DNA of 43,990 bases, taken from the NCBI GenBank assembly GCA_913063055.1, contig CAJXZK010000006.1, positions 1 to 43,990 of the forward strand, written 5' to 3'. This DNA comes from an uncultured bacterium. Lineage in GTDB: Bacteria; Cyanobacteriota; Vampirovibrionia; Obscuribacterales; Obscuribacteraceae. The translations under genes and the position numbers were made by a program. The stretch's first letter is position 1. Each line of letters starts with the position of its first letter. Below, piece after piece: positions 9,543 to 17,824 of this stretch. The notes under the pieces are model-generated. The model was not told the DNA's origin. It saw only the letters and a list, made by a program, of their open reading frames with translations, and ran no database searches.

Positions 9543-9986
9543 CTATTCTGCTGCCTTTTCGACCGGAAGGTCAGGAAGCTTCTTATCTTCAGGCAAGGGG
9601 CTATTGGCCTTAAATTCGGCATACTTGCGCTCGCCTATGCCTTTAAAGACCTTACCTTTTTTCACCATCTTGTCATCTTTATGGGCTTCACCATCTTTTA
9701 TCATCTTCTCGCCCTTGGCAATGAGACCCTGGCAATGTTTCAGCATCTCGCGATACTTCTTCTGCATGCGTTTCTCATCACCAGACAAATCATTGGCGCC
9801 GCCAGTTGCCGGCGGAGCAAAATCGGTGGGATTTGCCGCGGCTGAACCTCCAGCCGGTTCAGAAGGGCCGCCAGCTCCCACTGGCAATGAGTTGCCGAAG
9901 AAATCGTTAGCACCAGCAAAGGCCGCAGTAGGATACAAAAGTGCTGCAACGACCAGAATCAGTTTCATAGACTTGAGCATTCTCAT
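9543..9986 (-). CDS. Small secreted protein, unknown function
   Basis: This 147-residue protein begins with a signal peptide (MRMLKSMK, a hydrophobic core, and AFAGA as likely cleavage site). It then has a ~45-residue Gly/Ala/Pro-rich linker and a C-terminal half rich in Lys and Glu that should be helical, with one cysteine in KHCQGL. AAGGGAAATAA directly upstream provides a good ribosome site for the ATG at 9986. The family is not recognised. It lies between cysK and gatA on the same strand, with gaps of 41 and 117 bp. Confidence 0.7.
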   Translation of the reverse strand: MRMLKSMKLILVVAALLYPTAAFAGANDFFGNSLPVGAGGPSEPAGGSAAANPTDFAPPATGGANDLSGDEKRMQKKYREMLKHCQGLIAKGEKMIKDGEAHKDDKMVKKGKVFKGIGERKYAEFKANSPLPEDKKLPDLPVEKAAE

Positions 9987-10103
9987 TTATTTCCCTTTAA
10001 ATACTTTTTTTGATTTTCCGGCAGTCAATTATCAATAGTCTATAGGCTGACAGCTGAAGCCGCTCTAAATAGGACTAATATTCTGCCTGCTGAGAAATTT
10101 TAT

Positions 10104-11669
10104 CTAAGCTAACACTTTGGTCAGCATTGGGGCGCTGCAATCAAGTTTTAGCGCCTGCTCAAAAGCATAGGCTACTTTTATAAGTACAGCATCTGACAGA
10201 GGGGCACCAAGCAACTGCAGACCGACAGGTAGCTTGCCTGAGCTTGAGGCCGCTGGCGCTAGACCACAGGGCAGTGAAATGCCTGGCAATCCTGCCAAAT
10301 TTGCTGGAATCGTGGCAATGTCAGACAGATACATTTGCAAGGGATCTCCCGTCTTTTCATCGAACTTAAAAGCGGTCGATGGAGCAGTGGGAGAAAGAAC
10401 CAAATCATAGTTGGCAAAAATCTTGTCAAAGTCAGCAGTGATAAGGCGTCTGACCTGTTGTGCCTTCTTGTAATAGGCATCGTAATAACCCGAACTGAGG
10501 GCATAGGTGCCAAGCATAATGCGCAGTTTAACTTCGGCACCAAAACCAGCCTCGCGAGTTTCGTTATACATCGAAAGAATGTCTTTGGCTTCGAGATCTC
10601 TCAAACCATAACGCACGCCGTCAAATCTCGCTAAATTAGCAGAGGCTTCGGCTGTGGCTAAGATGTAGTAGACAGGTAGGGCATATTTAGCATGGGGAAT
10701 GGAAACTTCTTCAACTTCTGCACCAAGAGAAGATAGAAGTTTCGTCGCCGACGAAATAGACTGCTTAACACCGTCCTCAATACCATCGCCAATCAATTCT
10801 TTGATGATACCAATCTTGGTGCCTTTCAATAATTGCTCAGGCGATTGCTTGCTCAAACCCTGAATAAAGGGCAAGGTCAGCTGCGGAAAGCTTTTTGAGT
10901 TAGCAGCGCTAGTGTACGGATTCTCTAGCGAAGTAGAATCTTTGCCATCATGACCAGAAATTGCTAGCAGAGTAAGAGCGGCATCCTCAACCGTGCGAGC
11001 GAATGGTCCGATCTGATCTAAGCTTGAGGCAAAGGCCACCAGACCATAACGAGATACGGTACCGTAAGTCGGCTTCATGCCGACCACGCCGCAGAAGCTT
11101 GCAGGCTGCCTGATCGAACCACCAGTATCAGAACCGAGGGCGCTTACTGTAAATCCGGCAGCTACCGCCGCGGCTGAACCACCAGAACTTCCACCTGGTA
11201 CATAGGCTGTATCAAATGGATTCTTAGTGCGCTGATAGGAAGAATTTTCTGTAGACGAGCCCATGGCAAATTCATCAAGGTTGGTTTTACCCAATATCAA
11301 AGCACCACTGCTCTTCAGGTTAACAACTGCTTGAGCGTCATAAGGTGCGACAAAATTTTCTAGAATTTTACTGCCGCAGGTAGTCTTAGTGCCAATGGCG
11401 CACATGTTGTCTTTGATTGCCACCGGCACCCCGGCCAAGACACTGTCCGCGGCATTTTTCTTAAAGTCAAAATTCTTGTCTAGCTCCGCGGCTTGGCTAC
11501 GAGCTTGCTCAAAAGAAAAGCTCAAGAAAGCTTTGATGTCACCTTCATGAGCTTCTATTTGAGCAATATGGCTGTCGAGCACCTCAGCAGCAGACACTTC
11601 TTTTGCAGCGAGCAACCCTTTCAGTTGAGAAATGGTTTTGCCGACCAGAATGTCTTTTGCAGATGACAT
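10104..11669 (-). CDS. gatA: Glu-tRNA(Gln)/Asp-tRNA(Asn) amidotransferase subunit A
   Basis: This is the amidase subunit of GatCAB, which releases ammonia from glutamine to convert misacylated Glu-tRNA(Gln) or Asp-tRNA(Asn). The amidase-signature triad is present as Lys86 (VAIKDN), Ser161 (PGGSSGGS) and Ser185 (GSDTGGSIRQP), with exactly the usual spacing. Its 521 residues exceed the common ~485. It starts three bases after the fabF stop, with AAAGG inside the fabF end as ribosome site, so it is co-transcribed with the fatty acid synthesis genes. gatB and gatC are not in the window, which is common in bacteria where the subunits are scattered. Confidence 0.93.
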   Translation of the reverse strand: MSSAKDILVGKTISQLKGLLAAKEVSAAEVLDSHIAQIEAHEGDIKAFLSFSFEQARSQAAELDKNFDFKKNAADSVLAGVPVAIKDNMCAIGTKTTCGSKILENFVAPYDAQAVVNLKSSGALILGKTNLDEFAMGSSTENSSYQRTKNPFDTAYVPGGSSGGSAAAVAAGFTVSALGSDTGGSIRQPASFCGVVGMKPTYGTVSRYGLVAFASSLDQIGPFARTVEDAALTLLAISGHDGKDSTSLENPYTSAANSKSFPQLTLPFIQGLSKQSPEQLLKGTKIGIIKELIGDGIEDGVKQSISSATKLLSSLGAEVEEVSIPHAKYALPVYYILATAEASANLARFDGVRYGLRDLEAKDILSMYNETREAGFGAEVKLRIMLGTYALSSGYYDAYYKKAQQVRRLITADFDKIFANYDLVLSPTAPSTAFKFDEKTGDPLQMYLSDIATIPANLAGLPGISLPCGLAPAASSSGKLPVGLQLLGAPLSDAVLIKVAYAFEQALKLDCSAPMLTKVLA

Positions 11670-11672
11670 AAA

Positions 11673-12929
11673 TTAGCCTTTGTAGCGTTTAAATATAAGT
11701 GAGCAGTTGTGTCCACCGAAACCGAAACTATTCGACATAGCGATGTCAACTTTGGCATTACGTACCGCGGTGTTCGGTGTGTAATTCAAATCGCAATCGG
11801 GGTCGGGCTCGTTCAAATTGATAGTAGGCGGAATGATATTGTCTTGAATCGCCATGATGCAGACAATCGCTTCAATTGCCCCAGCTGCGCCCAATAAGTG
11901 ACCAGTCATCGACTTGCTTGATGAGATGGCCAATTTATGCGAAGTGGCATGCTCACCAAAGACAGTCTTAATTGCCTTGGTTTCAGCCTTGTCGCCCAGC
12001 GGTGTAGAAGTACCGTGAGCATTGATGTAATCAACTTCTTCCGGTGTGATACCACTCTGCTTCAGAGCGATCTTCATTGCTCTGGCAGCGCCTGAACCAT
12101 CAGCACAAGGCTGGACGATATCAAAAGCGTCACCGGTGCTACCAAAGCCAGTAATCTCAGCGTAAATGTGTGCACCGCGGGCAATGGCATGAGAAAGCGA
12201 CTCAAGCATCAAGACTGCGCCACCTTCACCCATAACAAATCCGTCACGAGTTTTGTCAAATGGGCGACTGGCTTTTTCTGGCTCACTATTACGTGTGCTG
12301 AGAGTGCGAGCAGAGGCAAATCCGGCCATAACCAAAGCTGCTATTGGAGCTTCGGAACCGCCAGCAAACATGATGTCGGCCTCGCCCCGCTCAATAATTC
12401 TGTAGGCATCACCGATTGAATGGGCCGAAGTGGCGCAAGCGGTGACAGTACAAGTATTAGGACCTTTAGCGTTGTGTAGCATTGATACCCAACCGGCTGT
12501 CATGTTGACAATCAGCATAGGCACAGTAAATGGCGAACAACGGTCAGGACCTTTCTCCATCAGAACATGAAACTGATCTTCAATTGACTGGAAGCCACCA
12601 GCGGCCGAACCGACGGCAACACCTACCCGCTCGGGATCTTCTTTACTAAGGTCAAGCTTTGAATCGGCAACTGCCAACTTGGAGGCAGCAATAGCGAATT
12701 GAATAAATCTGTCTGTGCGCTTTACTGCTTTGTGATCCATGTATTTGGATGGATCGAAATCATACATTTCAGCTGCTATTTTGCAGGATGGCCTGAGCTT
12801 CTCAGGAATACGTTGAACCAACTTAACGCCAGATCTACCACTGACGATCCCTTCCCAGAACTCATCCTTGCCTGTACCGACTGCGGATATGGGCCCCAGA
12901 CCGGTAACGACTACACGCTCTTTTGTCAT
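11673..12929 (-). CDS. fabF: Beta-ketoacyl-ACP synthase II
   Basis: This enzyme elongates acyl chains on acyl carrier protein by condensing with malonyl-ACP. The Cys-His-His catalytic set is Cys165 (TACATS), His304 (NAHGTSTPLGD) and His343 (TGHLLGAAGA). Its 418 residues are typical, and the N-terminal VVVTGLGPISAVG is standard for FabF. It sits between acpP and gatA on the minus strand. The 112-bp gap from acpP holds a strong perfect hairpin, so levels may differ from those of acpP. Confidence 0.95.
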   Translation of the reverse strand: MTKERVVVTGLGPISAVGTGKDEFWEGIVSGRSGVKLVQRIPEKLRPSCKIAAEMYDFDPSKYMDHKAVKRTDRFIQFAIAASKLAVADSKLDLSKEDPERVGVAVGSAAGGFQSIEDQFHVLMEKGPDRCSPFTVPMLIVNMTAGWVSMLHNAKGPNTCTVTACATSAHSIGDAYRIIERGEADIMFAGGSEAPIAALVMAGFASARTLSTRNSEPEKASRPFDKTRDGFVMGEGGAVLMLESLSHAIARGAHIYAEITGFGSTGDAFDIVQPCADGSGAARAMKIALKQSGITPEEVDYINAHGTSTPLGDKAETKAIKTVFGEHATSHKLAISSSKSMTGHLLGAAGAIEAIVCIMAIQDNIIPPTINLNEPDPDCDLNYTPNTAVRNAKVDIAMSNSFGFGGHNCSLIFKRYKG

Positions 12930-12957
12930 TACTCTACTTTATCTCTAGTTAATACCA

Positions 12958-12994
12958 ATCCAAAGTGGACCACTGAACGTGGTCCACTTTGGAT
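12958..12994 (-). other. Perfect 16-bp RNA hairpin between acpP and fabF
   Basis: ATCCAAAGTGGACCAC (12958-12973) is followed by a 5-nt loop and its exact reverse complement (12979-12994). There is no run of T after it on either strand, so it is not a classical terminator. A role in mRNA processing or stability between acpP and fabF is a guess. A smaller hairpin (CACCTTT/AAAGGTG, 13023-13050) overlaps the acpP stop. Confidence 0.6.
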
Positions 12995-13041
12995 ACAAAA
13001 CCGTTCACTTTTTCGTGCGTATCACCTTTTAAAGCCTGGCT

Positions 13042-13281
13042 CTAAAGGTGACCTGCAATGTACTTAACGGCTTCACCAACAGTGGTGATTTTTTCAGCAT
13101 CTTCGTCTGGAATTTCCATTCCAAACTCTTCTTCTAAAGCCATGACGAGCTCGACTGTGTCGAGTGAATCTGCGCCTAGATCTTTAGTGAAGCTAGCTTC
13201 CATGGTCACTTCTTCAACGTTAACGTTGAGCTGGGCCACAGCAACCTTCTTTACTCTTTCGAAGGCTTCCTTCTCTTCCAT
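13042..13281 (-). CDS. acpP: Acyl carrier protein
   Basis: This 79-residue acidic helical carrier tethers growing fatty acyl chains through 4'-phosphopantetheine. The attachment site is Ser39 in [12 protein letters not shown], and the sequence [17 protein letters not shown] is typical of helices II-III. Its length is normal. It lies between fabG and fabF, the common bacterial order. An AGAGG lies about 12 bases before the ATG, a little far for a ribosome site. Confidence 0.96.
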   Translation of the reverse strand: MEEKEAFERVKKVAVAQLNVNVEEVTMEASFTKDLGADSLDTVELVMALEEEFGMEIPDEDAEKITTVGEAVKYIAGHL

Positions 13282-13406
13282 GAGTACTGTCTACCTCTTT
13301 TAAAAACTTTGAAAACCGCATGTAAAACTAATGGACCAAGTAGGCCCGATCCGGAGTGCATAGAATATCACGTCAGAAAACCAGTTTCTAATTGTGTATT
13401 TCTATA

Positions 13407-14147
13407 TTACGTATAAAGACCGCCCGAAACCTCCAAGACTTGGCCGGTTACATACGAACCAGGACCAGCAAGGAACACCACTGCAGCAGCGATGTCTTCA
13501 GGAGTACCCATACGCTTAAGCGGAACCCGATCGAGTATGTTCTTTATAATTTCCTCACCCAAGGCCTTGGTCATATCGGTGTCGATAAAGCCAGGAGCAA
13601 TGGCGTTGGAAGTTATATTGCGTGAGGCATATTCAAGAGCAATGGTCTTTGTGAAACCAATTAGCCCTGACTTAGCGGCGGCATAGTTCACCTGACCGAA
13701 GTTGCCATGCACACCAGAAGTGCTGGCAATATTGACAATGCGACCAGAGCGCTGCTTTGACATCACTTTAATAATGGGCTGGGTCACTTTGAAGGCTGAG
13801 GTCAAGTTGGTATCGATAACTGCTTGCCAATGCTCCTCACTCATCCGCATAAATAGATTGTCGCGGGTGATCCCGGCATTGTTTACCAGGATGTCGATAC
13901 GGCCCCACTTGGCGACAATGGCCTCAACCATTTTTGCCACGCTAGCAGAGTCTGTAACGTTGCAAGGAACTGCGATGGCGTCGAAGCCGTCTTTCTCAAA
14001 ATCAGCTGCAGTTTGCTTACACAGCTCTTCATTTATGTCGCTGATTACTACCTTGGCGCCTTCTTTTGCCAAAGCGTGCGAAATTGCTCGGCCGATTCCT
14101 CGTCCTGAGCCAGTAACTACCGCCACCTGGTCGGCTAACATGCCCAT
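13407..14147 (-). CDS. fabG: 3-oxoacyl-ACP reductase
   Basis: This NADPH-dependent short-chain dehydrogenase reduces 3-oxoacyl-ACP in fatty acid elongation. It has the cofactor loop TGSGRGIG (residues 12-19), NNAG (89-92) and the catalytic residues Ser142, Tyr155 and Lys159 (NYAAAKSG). Its 246 residues match the family. AGAAGGA lies eight bases before the ATG at 14147, a good ribosome site. It is the first gene of the fabG-acpP-fabF-gatA unit; its promoter must lie in the 387-bp gap upstream, where I see no convincing match. Confidence 0.94.
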   Translation of the reverse strand: MGMLADQVAVVTGSGRGIGRAISHALAKEGAKVVISDINEELCKQTAADFEKDGFDAIAVPCNVTDSASVAKMVEAIVAKWGRIDILVNNAGITRDNLFMRMSEEHWQAVIDTNLTSAFKVTQPIIKVMSKQRSGRIVNIASTSGVHGNFGQVNYAAAKSGLIGFTKTIALEYASRNITSNAIAPGFIDTDMTKALGEEIIKNILDRVPLKRMGTPEDIAAAVVFLAGPGSYVTGQVLEVSGGLYT

Positions 14148-14534
14148 GCTTTTTTCCTTCTAGATTAGATTCAAAAGTGCTCCCTTAATTTACCGGCTTA
14201 ACTTCGAATTGAGATCGTCTCGAACTCTAAAAGCAACAGGCGTTTACCCGGCAAACAAGAATTCTCACGGCTATTTAAATAAATATTTCGCCAAAACCGG
14301 CCAATAGTGGGGGAAATACGAAGGCAATGAGGTTTACCGATAGTGACATTAGATATCTTTTGGCTTAATCTCTTGACATAACCGACGAGAAGTCGAAAAG
14401 CCATGCCAAACGTAGCTAGTTTCCACTAGCCGGAGGGCGGGCGGACCTTGTGCACCCCTGGCGAATTTCATTAATTTGGATCAGCCAAAAGCTTCTCAAG
14501 TCGGCGCAAGCAGGTATCTGGAGAATCAAAATAA
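14148..14534. other. Divergent intergenic region between fabG and the 1049-residue protein gene
   Basis: This 387-bp stretch carries no credible gene. It should contain promoters for both directions. A TTGACA at 14373 reads toward the plus-strand gene but lacks a -10 box at the right distance. There is a small 6-bp hairpin (GCTAGT/ACTAGC, 14415-14430) and an AT-rich palindromic patch near 14270-14290. No operator is assigned. Confidence 0.5.
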
Positions 14535-17500
14535 ATGGCTGATGGCAAATTGGACCAATCTGTAGCTCCCAATGAAGACACTTCCAAATTAAAGGCCGAT
14601 GTAGCAGCGAAATTACACGAAGGATTAAACCAGCCCCCCCAAGCAAAAGCTGAACCGGTTGCCGTTGCTCACACTGAGCTGACAGGGCTAACTGGTTTAA
14701 CTGGTTTAAAAGGATTAGTGGGTCAAGCTGCCTCAACGGGAGAAAAGCCCGACATCACACTACGCTCACTCTCCGATAACATTGCTCAAGCGAAAGCCAA
14801 AACTACAGATAGTGGCAACGTTTTTGACAATCTCGCTCGTGACTCAAAGGTGGCGCGCTACGGCATGGCCGGAATAGAAGGCCTTGCTTACGCTGTACCT
14901 GGTGCGCTCAAGGCTGTCGCCCATGATATTTCGCATCCACTAGATCTGGCCGGGAAAGTAGCAGTAGCCGGTTCTATCGGCGTTGTGATGAAGACGGTTT
15001 TACCTAAGGCCGGTGTTGGCAAAGCCATTGTCGGTACAGTAATGGCCGGTTACATGGTGAAAGATGCCTTGCATCCAATCATGAACGCCATGAATCATTT
15101 AGAGACCTCCAGTCACGATATGGCATCAGTGCACCAGGCCGCCCAAATTATGGGGGATGGAGTTGGCCAATTTGCCTGGGATAGTTGGGTTGGTTCAAAA
15201 GTCGGTTTGAAAGCCGAAAAATGGACTGGCAATGTGTTAGAGGCAAAACTTGGCACCACAAGATATTCCAATTTTGAAAAGGCTAAAGTCGACTTCTTCT
15301 CATCTGATGAATATATTGTAGGTCGCACCCTAAACAACATAACCCGGCCAATAAGCAGCGTTCTTACTTCTGTATCGGAGCGCATGACACGCAAACCAGA
15401 AGAACCTAAAGTATCGCTCGATGAAGCCGTGCGCAAGATGGCTGAAGTGAAAGAGCAGAATGCCTACACCACACTCAGTGCCAACATGCATTTTAAAGGC
15501 ATGGCAACGGCAGACCATCAGCCATTAGGGTTCTCGCAGTCACTAGACTTGCTTGTGGGCGGTCACGATCCGCGCAAGCTATCAAGCAACGAAGCTATTG
15601 CTCTGCTAAAAACTGCAGAACCGACAACTACTGCCAAACCTATCGACCTCACTGTGAGAGTGAACTCTGCCAATGATGTCTTACCGGGCAGTCCAGCCAA
15701 AGCTATTATTGGGCCAAATGAAAAACCCAGCCATACTCCTGATGAATTGGTCCCTCCTACGAAACCAACTGATTCAGGCAAACCAACTGACGCCACTAAA
15801 CCCGAAGGCCAGTTGGAAGTCACTCCAGCAGCGGCTGTGGGCAAGCCTTATTTAACCAAGGCTGAACAAGAACTAAACGTTGGTACCATTTCAAAACTTG
15901 CTGAAATGAATACCAAAGAAATGAAAGAGTGGCCAGACAGCAAAGTATTGATTGCTGACGCTGTTGAAGCAGCCCTGGGACCAATTCATGCGGCCATCAC
16001 TCCTAGTGGTAGCAAAATGGACCCTGGCTTCATCCAAGCTAGAAACCAAGCCGTGAGCCTAGGCAGCCAAGTACGTAGTGAACAAGACTATCGTTATATT
16101 GATCCACTACTCGGGCGCTTTAGCTCAGCAGCAAACCAACACATCTCTAAAGGTCTAAGCGAAACAGCCAACTACAAACGTGAACTGGATCTTCTCGCCC
16201 AAGAAATTCACAGTACTTTAGTGCGCAACATGAAAAAAGCTGGCGTTGATCCAGACCAAGTGCTGCGCTCGAAAAACCCACCAATCTTCTCAATTATGCA
16301 TGACGGTGGAGCTGGCCCCCACACCATGCGGCAGATTGATGGTGTGTGGAACGTAGACCATGTGCTCTATCCACGCAACATGGTTGGTGTAAGAAGCGTC
16401 ACCACTAGTGGTATCCATGGTCATGAAATCGGACACGACCAGTATGGTGGCATCCTCAAATTTGAAGAATCTATTCGCGAAAACGTCATCAAGACCGCAG
16501 TAGAAAAAGGCCTGGGCAGTCGCGCTCAAGATAAAGTGGCAGTACCTGGCCATGGCGATATGACAAAGGCTGATCTGATCGAACATATCTTCAAAGCACA
16601 AGCCGATGAAAACACAGCTGACATTTGGGGAGCAGCTTGGACTGGCCACAACGGTGGCGGAGCACTCGGTATTCTCTTGCAGTCACTGAGGAAAGGCGGA
16701 CAGCTTGAGACAAGAAACGTCTTCGGCAAAGAATTTGTCGCTCCTGATAATCCACTTGGTTTTGAAGTGCATGCCTTTGATGCCTTGAGACCAAAAATCG
16801 TAGCTGCCACCATGCGAGCCAGAGCCAATGGTGATAAGAATGTACTTGATCACGCCAAAGCCTTAGAGCGCTATTCCGATGAAGCCTCGCGGCCTGGAGA
16901 CTATGTCTTCGCTAATATGGATAAGCCTGGTGAAACGATCACAATCACCAGAAAAGATCTCGAAGATGTCATTCCTCACTTAATTGACGCTCAAATGAAT
17001 ACTCCATTGCCAGCTTTGCACGGCAAAACATTTGGCGACATACTGCCCGACCTTCCTGCCCATATGGCCAAGATGGATAACTTGGCAGGCCTAATGGTCG
17101 ACGCTGTCAACAAAGGCAAAAAGCCAAACGAAATTCCTTTCGACACCCAGCACTATTCAATTAACCAGGTCTTTGGTGCTGGTATGCCGGCTGCTATGAG
17201 ACTGGTCGCCCAAGGGATGGATGCCACTGAAGCGAATAAAGCAGTGAACAAGATGTCTGACTTCTTGCGCGCTCTCTATCACGACAATGACCCACACGTT
17301 GACCCGCTCAAACCAACTACCCTGCAAGCAATCAGACTGACTTCACCCAAAGATATTGCTGCCTCTACCAGGCGTGTTGCCGCGGCTGCCACTGAAAATA
17401 CTGGTATAGCCATCGGCAAGACACCAGCCTTCTTCAACGGACTGGGAGATCGCACTTCAGCGCTCGGTGGGGCCTTAGGTTCAGTTGAGATTGGCAGCTA

Positions 17501-17684
17501 CATCCGCAAGATGGAAGCGCAAAAGCAAAGAGAAGCAAGTGATTCAGCCAGCAGCAAATTCCCAAGAATGAGCTTTGAGCCTACTGCGCCAGCCAAGACA
17601 CCACTGCAAGACAGAACACTAAGTAATATTGCTTACATGCAAGGAGCCAGCAAACAAATACTTGAAGGCCAACCAGAAAAATAG
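14535..17684 (+). CDS. Large protein with metallopeptidase-like HEIGH motif, function unknown
   Basis: This 1049-residue protein has no signal peptide. Residues 1-100 are polar, with a short LTGLTGLTGLKGL repeat (49-61). Residues ~128-228 form an Ala/Gly-rich helical module resembling the N-terminal module of the protease at 6475-8406. A Pro/Thr/Lys-rich linker (~380-435) follows. The remaining ~600 residues contain HEIGH at 630-634, matching the HExxH zinc motif, and ENTAD at 692-696, about 60 residues later. This fits the second helix (Glu, then Ala-Asp) of gluzincin peptidases. A zinc peptidase is thus plausible but unproven, and the C-terminal 300 residues are not recognised. GGAGA before the ATG supports the start. 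The following TPR protein gene is on the same strand. Confidence 0.75.
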   Translation: MADGKLDQSVAPNEDTSKLKADVAAKLHEGLNQPPQAKAEPVAVAHTELTGLTGLTGLKGLVGQAASTGEKPDITLRSLSDNIAQAKAKTTDSGNVFDNLARDSKVARYGMAGIEGLAYAVPGALKAVAHDISHPLDLAGKVAVAGSIGVVMKTVLPKAGVGKAIVGTVMAGYMVKDALHPIMNAMNHLETSSHDMASVHQAAQIMGDGVGQFAWDSWVGSKVGLKAEKWTGNVLEAKLGTTRYSNFEKAKVDFFSSDEYIVGRTLNNITRPISSVLTSVSERMTRKPEEPKVSLDEAVRKMAEVKEQNAYTTLSANMHFKGMATADHQPLGFSQSLDLLVGGHDPRKLSSNEAIALLKTAEPTTTAKPIDLTVRVNSANDVLPGSPAKAIIGPNEKPSHTPDELVPPTKPTDSGKPTDATKPEGQLEVTPAAAVGKPYLTKAEQELNVGTISKLAEMNTKEMKEWPDSKVLIADAVEAALGPIHAAITPSGSKMDPGFIQARNQAVSLGSQVRSEQDYRYIDPLLGRFSSAANQHISKGLSETANYKRELDLLAQEIHSTLVRNMKKAGVDPDQVLRSKNPPIFSIMHDGGAGPHTMRQIDGVWNVDHVLYPRNMVGVRSVTTSGIHGHEIGHDQYGGILKFEESIRENVIKTAVEKGLGSRAQDKVAVPGHGDMTKADLIEHIFKAQADENTADIWGAAWTGHNGGGALGILLQSLRKGGQLETRNVFGKEFVAPDNPLGFEVHAFDALRPKIVAATMRARANGDKNVLDHAKALERYSDEASRPGDYVFANMDKPGETITITRKDLEDVIPHLIDAQMNTPLPALHGKTFGDILPDLPAHMAKMDNLAGLMVDAVNKGKKPNEIPFDTQHYSINQVFGAGMPAAMRLVAQGMDATEANKAVNKMSDFLRALYHDNDPHVDPLKPTTLQAIRLTSPKDIAASTRRVAAAATENTGIAIGKTPAFFNGLGDRTSALGGALGSVEIGSYIRKMEAQKQREASDSASSKFPRMSFEPTAPAKTPLQDRTLSNIAYMQGASKQILEGQPEK

Positions 17685-17780
17685 ACCTTAGGCACGATAA
17701 AGTTAAAGCCAAAAACGCGCTATTATGAGTTTTTGGTTATTTGATCGTGAGTATAGGCGTGAACAGAAACGAGCCCAGAC

Positions 17781-17804
17781 TAGTTCAGAGATTAGTTCAG
17801 AGAT
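17781..17804 (+). repeat. 12-bp tandem repeat, two copies
   Basis: TAGTTCAGAGAT occurs twice back to back just before the preferred start of the TPR protein gene. It may be leader sequence or, if translation starts at 17741, part of an N-terminal extension. Confidence 0.7.
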
Positions 17805-17824
17805 TGGTGGTCAAACCGCATTTA

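Noticed and set aside
14373-14378. TTGACA as promoter of the 1049-residue protein gene
   Set aside because: No acceptable -10 box at 16-18 bp; the sequence there reads AAAAGC.
14198-14404. 68-codon minus-strand frame upstream of fabG
   Set aside because: No ribosome site and no recognisable family; the residues do not look like a real protein. Treated as intergenic.
17710-17737. Hairpin CCAAAAAC/GTTTTTGG after the 1049-residue protein gene as terminator
   Set aside because: The 8-bp stem is AT-rich with a 12-nt loop and a poor T-run, too weak to call.
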